Below the pieces are notes generated by a model, which worked only from the letters and a program-made list of their open reading frames with translations, did no database searches and was not told the origin of the DNA. The position numbers were made by a program, and so were the translations under genes. 64,000 nt of DNA from Streptomyces pilosus (GTDB lineage Bacteria > Actinomycetota > Actinomycetes > Streptomycetales > Streptomycetaceae), in contig NZ_BMTU01000002.1 in the NCBI RefSeq assembly GCF_014649835.1, positions 1 through 64,000 of the forward strand. Direction: 5' to 3'. Below, in pieces: positions 58,526 to 64,000 of the stretch (position 1 is the first letter of the stretch; each line of letters opens with the position of its first letter).

Positions 58526-61500
58526 ATGTCCAACGAGATGTCGAACGACGAGAAGCTGCGCGCCTATCTGCGACGCGCCACGACGGACCTGCGCGAGACC
58601 CGACGCCGCCTGCGCGAGGCCGAGGAACTCCAGCACGAACCGATCGCCGTCGTCGGCATGGGCTGCCGGATGCCGGGAGGCGTCCGCACCCCCGACGATC
58701 TGTGGGAGCTGATCGCCGGCGGCCGCGACGCCATGTCCCCGTTCCCCACCGACCGCGGGTGGAACCTGGACGGGCTGCACGGTCCCGACCCGGACACCCC
58801 CGGCGCGAGCCTGGCCCACGCCGGGGGCTTCCTGGACGACATCGCCCAATTCGACGCCACCCTGTTCGGCATCAACCCGCGCGAGGCCCTGGCGATGGAC
58901 CCGCAGCAGCGGCTGCTGCTGGAACTCACCTGGGAGTCCCTGGAACGTGCGGGCATCGATCCGCTCTCCCTGCGCGACACCCGTACCGGCGTCTTCGCCG
59001 GCGCCATGTACCACGACTACAGCACCCGTCCTATCCAGGTGCCGGAGGACGTCGAGGGCTACCTGATGATCGGCAACTCGGCCGCCGTGCTGTCGGGCCG
59101 TGTCGCGTACGCGTTCGGCTTCCAGGGGCCCGCCGTCACCATCGACACCACCTGTTCCTCCTCCCTGGTCACCCTCCACCTTGCGAGCGCGGCCCTCCGG
59201 CGCGGCGAGTGCACCCTCGCCGTCGCCGGCGGCGCCACGGTCATGTGCACCCCGGACGTCTTCGTGGAGTTCAGCCGGCAGGGCGCACTGTCCGCCGACG
59301 GCCGCTGCAAGGCGTTCTCGGCGGCTGCCGACGGCACCGGCTGGTCCGAGGGCGTCGGCCTGGTCCTGCTCGAACGGCTCTCCGACGCCCGCCGCAACGG
59401 TCACGAGGTGCTGGCCGTCATCCGGGGCTCGGCGGTCAACCAGGACGGAGCCTCCAACGGTCTGACGGCCCCGAACGGCCCCTCCCAGCGCCGCGTCATC
59501 GAGGACGCGCTGCTCGACGCCCGGGTGAGCCCCGACGACGTCGACGCCGTCGAGGCCCACGGCACCGGCACCGTCCTCGGCGACCCGATCGAGGCCGACG
59601 CCCTGCTCGCCACCTACGGCCGGGACCGGCCGCACGACCGCCCGCCCCTGTGGCTGGGCTCGGTCAAGTCGAACATCGGGCACACCCAGGCCGCCGCGGG
59701 TGTGGCCGGTGTCATCAAGATGGTGATGGCGATGCGGCACGGGGTGCTGCCGAAGACCTTGCACGTGCAGGAGCCGTCGCCGCACGTGGACTGGTCGGCG
59801 GGAGCGGTGGAGCTCCTGACCGAGGCACGGCCGTGGGACCGTGCCGGCCACCCGCGCCGCGCCGGTGTCTCCTCCTTCGGCATCAGCGGGACCAACGCCC
59901 ACGTCATCCTGGAAGAGGCCCCGCCTGCCGCCGCGGACGAGGAAGGCCGGATATCCGGGCCCGGCGAGGTGTCAGGACGGTGCCGTGCCGTGCCGTGGGT
60001 GCTGTCCGGCCGCACCGACACCGCGATGCGGGCCCAAGCCGCCGAACTCGCCGAACACCTCGCCACCCACTCCCACTTGGGTCCGAAGGACGTCGGCTAC
60101 ACCCTCACCACCCGCGCCGCGCTGGACCGCAGGGCCGTGGTGGTGGGGTCCGGCCGTGAGGAGCTGCTGCGCGGTCTGGCCGAGGTGGCCTCCGGAGAGG
60201 AGCCGGGCGTCACGCCGGTCACCGGCCGTACGGCCTTCGTTTTCTCCGGTCAGGGGAGCCAGCGTGCGGGGATGGGGCGCGAGCTGTACGCGGCGTTTCC
60301 GGTCTTCGCCCGGGCGCTCGATGAGGTCGTTGACGCTCTGGGGTTGCCGTTGCGTGAGGTGATGTGGGAGGGGGGTGAGCTGGACCGGACCGGGTTCACT
60401 CAGCCGGCTCTCTTCGCCTACGAGGTCGCCTTGTTCCGGCTGTTGGAGTCGTGGGGTGTGCGTCCGGACCTGGTGGCGGGTCATTCGATCGGTGAGCTGG
60501 CGGCGGCGCATGTCGCGGGTGTGCTGTCGCTGGAGGACGCGGCGACGCTGGTGGCCGCCCGGGCGCGGCTGATGGACGCGCTGCCGGAGGGCGGCGCGAT
60601 GATCGCCGTGCAGGCCACGGAGGACGACGTACGCGAGCGTCTGGTCGACGGTGTGGCCATCGCCGCCGTGAACGGCGCGCGGTCCGTGGTGATTTCCGGT
60701 GACGAGGCGGCTGTCACGGAGGTGGCCGCCCACTTCGAGCGCACGACGCGGCTGAAGGTGTCGCATGCCTTCCATTCGCCGCTGATGGAGCCGATGCTGG
60801 CGGAGTTCGGCAAGATCGCCGCCACGCTCACCTACCGCGAGGCGACGCTGCCGGTGGTGTCGAACGTGACCGGTCGCCTCGCCGAAGCGGGAGAGCTTCA
60901 GGACCCCGAGTACTGGGTCCGCCACGTCCGCGAGACCGTCCGCTACCACGACGGACTGGGCAGCCTCGCCGCCCGGGGCGTGCGCCGCTTCCTGGAGGTC
61001 GGGCCGGCGCCCGTACTGACCGCGCTCGCTGCCGATCACCCCGAGGCGGACGGCACCGTGCACGTCTCCACCGCCCGCAGGCAGGGCGACGCGACGGAGT
61101 CGCTGCTACGGGCCGTCGGACGACTCCACACGAGCGGGCTGTCCCCCGACTGGGACGCCGTGTTCGAGGCGCTCGGCCCCGCCCACCGGGTGGCCCTGCC
61201 CACCTACGCCTTCCAGCGCAAGCGCTACTGGCTCGACGCCCCGCCGGATGCCGGAGAGCCGGATGCCGGCCCGGAACGCCTCCGCTACCGCATCGCCTGG
61301 CATCCCGTCGTGCCGTCGACGGGGGAGCCCCGGCTCCGGGGGACATGGGCCCTGGTGGTCCCCGCGACCCATCGGGAGCACCCTCTCGTCGCGGCCCTCA
61401 CGGACGCCGTCACGGGGGGCGGCGGACATCCGTCCGTACTCGTCGTGGACACGGGCACCGACACCGACACGGACCTCGACGTGCGGACCGGGCGACTCGG

Positions 61501-63286
61501 CTCTCCCGCCGGAGTCCTCTCCCTGCTCGCACTGGACGACGCTCCGCACGCCCGTCATGCGGGCCTCTCCCGGGGACTAGCGGCCACCCACGCGCTCCTC
61601 GGGGCGGTCCGCGGACTGGCCGAACCCGCCGTGCTCTGGTGCGTCACCGGGGGAGCCGTCGCCGTCCACGCCGGTGAGGACGTCCGGTGCGACCAGGCCC
61701 AGGCATGGGGGGTCGGTACCGTCCTGGCCCTGGACCACCCGGACACCTGGGGCGGCCTCATCGACGTGCCCGCGACCGAGTCCGTCCCGCCCACAGAACT
61801 GGCGCTCCGCATCGCCGGACTGCTGGCCGAGCCGGGCGGCGAGGACCAGGTGGCCGTACGGTCCGACGGCGTGTTCGGCCGGCGTCTGGTCCGCGCGCCT
61901 CGTCACCGTTCCGGCGCACCGGCGTGGCGGCCCCGCGGGACCGTGCTCGTCACCGGGGGGACCGGCGTGCTCGGCGCCCACACGGCTCGATGGCTCGTCC
62001 ACCACGGCGCCCGTCACCTCCTCCTCACGAGCCGACGCGGCCCGCAGGCCCCCGGCGCTGCCGAACTGGTCGCCGAGCTGACCGCCCAGGGCGCCCAGGT
62101 CACGGTCGTGTCCTGCGACGTCACCGACCGGGAGGCGGTCGCCGGTCTCCTGGACCACGTCCCCGACGAGTATCCGCTGACCGCCGTCGTGCACGCCGCC
62201 GGCGTCATGCCCGAGCCCACCGACCTGACGGCCATGACGGCGGAGACCTTCGCCGACATCAGCCGCGCCAAGACCGAGGGCGCCCGTCTCCTCGACGAGG
62301 TCCTCGGTGACCGGCCGCTGGACGCCTTCGTCCTCTACTCCTCGGGTGCCGCCGTCTGGGGCAGCGCCGGGCAGGCCGCCTACGCCGCCGGCAACGCCCA
62401 CCTGGACGCGCTCGCCCTCCGGCGCCGCGCCCGGGGACAGGCCGCCACCGCCCTCGCCTGGGGCCCCTGGAACGGCGGCATGGTCGACGCCGAGGCGGAG
62501 GCCGCCCTGCGCCGCGCCGGAGTCCCCCCGATGGACCCGGCACCCGCGCTGGAGGTGCTCCACCAAGCCCTGGACGACGACGAGACCCATCTCGTCGTCG
62601 GCGACTTCGACTGGCCCCGCTTTTCCGATGTCTACGCCTTCGACCGCGCCCGGCCGTTGCTGCGGGCGCTCCCCGACGCCCACGGCACCGGCACGGACCG
62701 TACCGCGCGGCCGGGCCCGCGGGCGGGGGACGACGCCCCCCGGGAGCAGCTGACCGCCGACCGTCTGGCCGCACTGTCCGAAGCCGATCAGGAACGAACC
62801 CTCGTCGACCTCGTCACCCGGCATGCCGCCCGGGTCCTCGGCTACGACCGCGACGAGGTCGAGCCGGGCCGGGCGTTCAAGGACATCGGGTTCGACTCCA
62901 TGACCGCCGTCGACTACCGGCAACGCCTCTCCGCCGCGCTCGGACTCGACCTGCCGGCCACCCTGATCTTCGACCACGCCACCCCTACCGCCCTCGCCCG
63001 CCACCTGCGGTCCGAACTCCTCGGCACCGACGCGGATCCGCTCACCGCCGTCCTCGCCGACCTGGAACGCCTGGAAGCCGCGGCACCCGACCTCCCCCGG
63101 GAGGACGTCGACCGCAACCGGCTCGCCGCACGCCTGCAAGCCCTGGCCTCCCGCCTCACCGGCGGTACGGACACGACCGCCCCGACCGGAGCCGACGGGG
63201 ACGCCACCGACATCGCCAGCCGTCTCGAGGACGCCGGCGCCGACGACGTCCTCGCCTTCATCGACAAGGAACTCGGCGTCGGCTGA
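58526..63286 (+). CDS. Type I polyketide synthase, one module (KS-AT-KR-ACP)
   Basis: A 1586-residue PKS. The docking helix spans 1-37; KS 38-461 with C210 in DTTCSSS; AT 571-892 with S654 and HAFH at 747 (malonyl-CoA); no DH; KR from about 1138 with Y1286; ACP S1458 in FDSMTAV; then a C-terminal docking tail. W1278, eight residues before the catalytic Tyr, and the absence of an LDD motif mark an A-type KR, predicting an L-configured (3S) hydroxyl. With no DH the hydroxyl stays, making this a good candidate for the glycosylated carbon. It begins 34 bp after the two-module gene and ends at a terminator. Confidence 0.93.
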   Translation: MSNEMSNDEKLRAYLRRATTDLRETRRRLREAEELQHEPIAVVGMGCRMPGGVRTPDDLWELIAGGRDAMSPFPTDRGWNLDGLHGPDPDTPGASLAHAGGFLDDIAQFDATLFGINPREALAMDPQQRLLLELTWESLERAGIDPLSLRDTRTGVFAGAMYHDYSTRPIQVPEDVEGYLMIGNSAAVLSGRVAYAFGFQGPAVTIDTTCSSSLVTLHLASAALRRGECTLAVAGGATVMCTPDVFVEFSRQGALSADGRCKAFSAAADGTGWSEGVGLVLLERLSDARRNGHEVLAVIRGSAVNQDGASNGLTAPNGPSQRRVIEDALLDARVSPDDVDAVEAHGTGTVLGDPIEADALLATYGRDRPHDRPPLWLGSVKSNIGHTQAAAGVAGVIKMVMAMRHGVLPKTLHVQEPSPHVDWSAGAVELLTEARPWDRAGHPRRAGVSSFGISGTNAHVILEEAPPAAADEEGRISGPGEVSGRCRAVPWVLSGRTDTAMRAQAAELAEHLATHSHLGPKDVGYTLTTRAALDRRAVVVGSGREELLRGLAEVASGEEPGVTPVTGRTAFVFSGQGSQRAGMGRELYAAFPVFARALDEVVDALGLPLREVMWEGGELDRTGFTQPALFAYEVALFRLLESWGVRPDLVAGHSIGELAAAHVAGVLSLEDAATLVAARARLMDALPEGGAMIAVQATEDDVRERLVDGVAIAAVNGARSVVISGDEAAVTEVAAHFERTTRLKVSHAFHSPLMEPMLAEFGKIAATLTYREATLPVVSNVTGRLAEAGELQDPEYWVRHVRETVRYHDGLGSLAARGVRRFLEVGPAPVLTALAADHPEADGTVHVSTARRQGDATESLLRAVGRLHTSGLSPDWDAVFEALGPAHRVALPTYAFQRKRYWLDAPPDAGEPDAGPERLRYRIAWHPVVPSTGEPRLRGTWALVVPATHREHPLVAALTDAVTGGGGHPSVLVVDTGTDTDTDLDVRTGRLGSPAGVLSLLALDDAPHARHAGLSRGLAATHALLGAVRGLAEPAVLWCVTGGAVAVHAGEDVRCDQAQAWGVGTVLALDHPDTWGGLIDVPATESVPPTELALRIAGLLAEPGGEDQVAVRSDGVFGRRLVRAPRHRSGAPAWRPRGTVLVTGGTGVLGAHTARWLVHHGARHLLLTSRRGPQAPGAAELVAELTAQGAQVTVVSCDVTDREAVAGLLDHVPDEYPLTAVVHAAGVMPEPTDLTAMTAETFADISRAKTEGARLLDEVLGDRPLDAFVLYSSGAAVWGSAGQAAYAAGNAHLDALALRRRARGQAATALAWGPWNGGMVDAEAEAALRRAGVPPMDPAPALEVLHQALDDDETHLVVGDFDWPRFSDVYAFDRARPLLRALPDAHGTGTDRTARPGPRAGDDAPREQLTADRLAALSEADQERTLVDLVTRHAARVLGYDRDEVEPGRAFKDIGFDSMTAVDYRQRLSAALGLDLPATLIFDHATPTALARHLRSELLGTDADPLTAVLADLERLEAAAPDLPREDVDRNRLAARLQALASRLTGGTDTTAPTGADGDATDIASRLEDAGADDVLAFIDKELGVG

Positions 63287-63300
63287 CCGAACCCCGCGCG

Positions 63301-63320
63301 AGCCCCGCCCGCGCGGGGCT
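63301..63320 (+). terminator. Terminator after the one-module PKS gene
   Basis: AGCCCCGC (63301-63308) pairs with GCGGGGCT (63313-63320) around CCGC, 15 bp after the stop codon and just before the promoter of the next PKS gene. Confidence 0.7.
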
Positions 63321-63322
63321 TC

Positions 63323-63367
63323 TAGGGGCGGCTAGGGGTATGCGGCCCCGTCGGCGCACTGAATTCT
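63323..63367 (+). promoter_or_regulatory. Promoter of the third PKS gene with TAGGGG boxes
   Basis: TAGGGG at 63323-63328 and 63333-63338 are 10 bp apart. The proximal box ends 23 bp before AATTCT (63362-63367), a weak -10. AT-rich sequence with the repeat TTGATCA follows before the GTG start at 63433. Confidence 0.55.
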
Positions 63368-63432
63368 TAGTCATTGATCATTCATAAGCATTGATCACGG
63401 ATCGTCATTATTTGCGCAGTGGGGTGACCTTG

Positions 63433-64000
63433 GTGCAGGACGAGAAGAAGGTTCTCGACTACCTCAAGAAGGTGAGCGCAGAGCTGCATCAGACGCGTCA
63501 GCGACTGCGGCAGAGCGAGGACCGACACCAGGAGCCCATCGCCATCATCGCGATGAGCTGCCGCTATCCCGGCGGGGTGCGCTCACCGGAGGACCTGTGG
63601 CGGCTCGTCGCCGAGGGCCGCGACGCCATCGGCCCGTTCCCCGACGACCGCGGCTGGAACCTGGACGCCCTGCTCCACCCGGAGCAGGACCGACCCGGCA
63701 CCTCGTACGTCCGTGAAGGCGGCTTCGTCGACGACATCGCGGGCTTCGACCCGGGCTTCTTCGGCATCAGCCCCCGTGAGGCGCTGGCCATGGACCCGCA
63801 GCAGCGGCTGGTCCTCGAGGTGGCCTGGGAGGCGTTCGAACGCGCCGGGATCGACCCCCACGCACTGCGCGGCGCCCCCGTCGGCGTCTTCACCGGATCG
63901 GGCGGCCACGACTACGGCGAACTCGTCGCCACCCGGCCCGAAGTGGCCGAGGCCTACATGATGACCGGCAGTTCCGGCTCCGTCATCACCGGGCGGGTCG
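63433..64000 (+). CDS. Type I polyketide synthase, N-terminal part (docking helix and start of KS)
   Basis: The first 189 codons of a PKS gene that runs off the window. Residues 1-35 form a docking helix ([20 protein letters not shown]) and the KS begins at about 37 ([16 protein letters not shown]), with [20 protein letters not shown] present. The active-site Cys is beyond the edge. The start is GTG 63433 with GGGGTGA 5 bp upstream; TTG 63430 and GTG 63424 are in frame. Its own TAGGGG-box promoter separates it from the preceding PKS gene. Module number and domain content cannot be seen. Confidence 0.9.
   Translation, partial: MQDEKKVLDYLKKVSAELHQTRQRLRQSEDRHQEPIAIIAMSCRYPGGVRSPEDLWRLVAEGRDAIGPFPDDRGWNLDALLHPEQDRPGTSYVREGGFVDDIAGFDPGFFGISPREALAMDPQQRLVLEVAWEAFERAGIDPHALRGAPVGVFTGSGGHDYGELVATRPEVAEAYMMTGSSGSVITGRV

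Overview
The window is high-GC actinobacterial chromosome, almost certainly Streptomyces. Codon third positions are very G/C-rich. Most starts have good Shine-Dalgarno sequences, many gene pairs overlap by 4 nt (ATGA, GTGA, TTGA), and the families present (LuxR/LAL, SARP, DUF5302, DUF1876, DUF2236/MpaB, SpoIIE-PAS phosphatases) are typical of that genus.

Left arm, 1-22 kb: ordinary chromosome. It opens with a lipid/aldehyde block: the end of a FadB-like multienzyme, an acyl-CoA synthetase, an acyl-CoA dehydrogenase, a divergent TetR regulator, an aldehyde dehydrogenase and two DUF2236/MpaB-type oxygenases. A stress/redox block follows: a DUF1918-HTH-PPOX fusion, DUF1876, a LapA-like membrane protein, and a CstR-like persulfide sensor divergent from a rhodanese with a perfect operator between them. 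Next come a PAS-PAS-SpoIIE-HATPase phosphatase, a Tat-exported Lcp/MpaB-type oxygenase, a double-TetR regulator with a zinc alcohol dehydrogenase and a DUF4334 protein, membrane proteins, a DEAD-box RNA helicase with DUF5302, and a LysE exporter.

Right arm, about 22.1 kb to the window end: most of a vicenistatin-type macrolactam polyketide cluster, which runs off the right edge. Starter-unit genes are a glutamate mutase pair (vinI, vinH), a methylaspartate ligase (vinN), a decarboxylase (vinO), a stand-alone carrier protein (vinL), an alanyl-protecting ligase (vinM), a transacylase (vinK) and a deprotecting peptidase (vinJ). Sugar genes vinA-vinG make and attach a vicenisamine-type 4-(methylamino)-2,4,6-trideoxyhexose. 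The PKS genes in view are a two-module protein (both KS-AT-DH-KR-ACP), a one-module protein (KS-AT-KR-ACP) and the first 189 codons of a third. All three complete AT domains have malonyl signatures. The loading module and the thioesterase are not in the window.

Regulation: a LAL-family LuxR activator carrying one TTA (bldA) codon, a SARP-NB-ARC-TPR regulator translationally close to the starter operon, and an MFS exporter. Seven cluster promoters share a G-rich box (TAGGGG), in four of them as a pair about 20 bp apart. The proximal box always ends 23-24 bp before a -10 hexamer, the arrangement expected of a MalT/LAL-type activator. The exporter promoter instead has 11-bp direct repeats of SARP type. 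Several gene junctions carry very long perfect palindromes acting as terminators.
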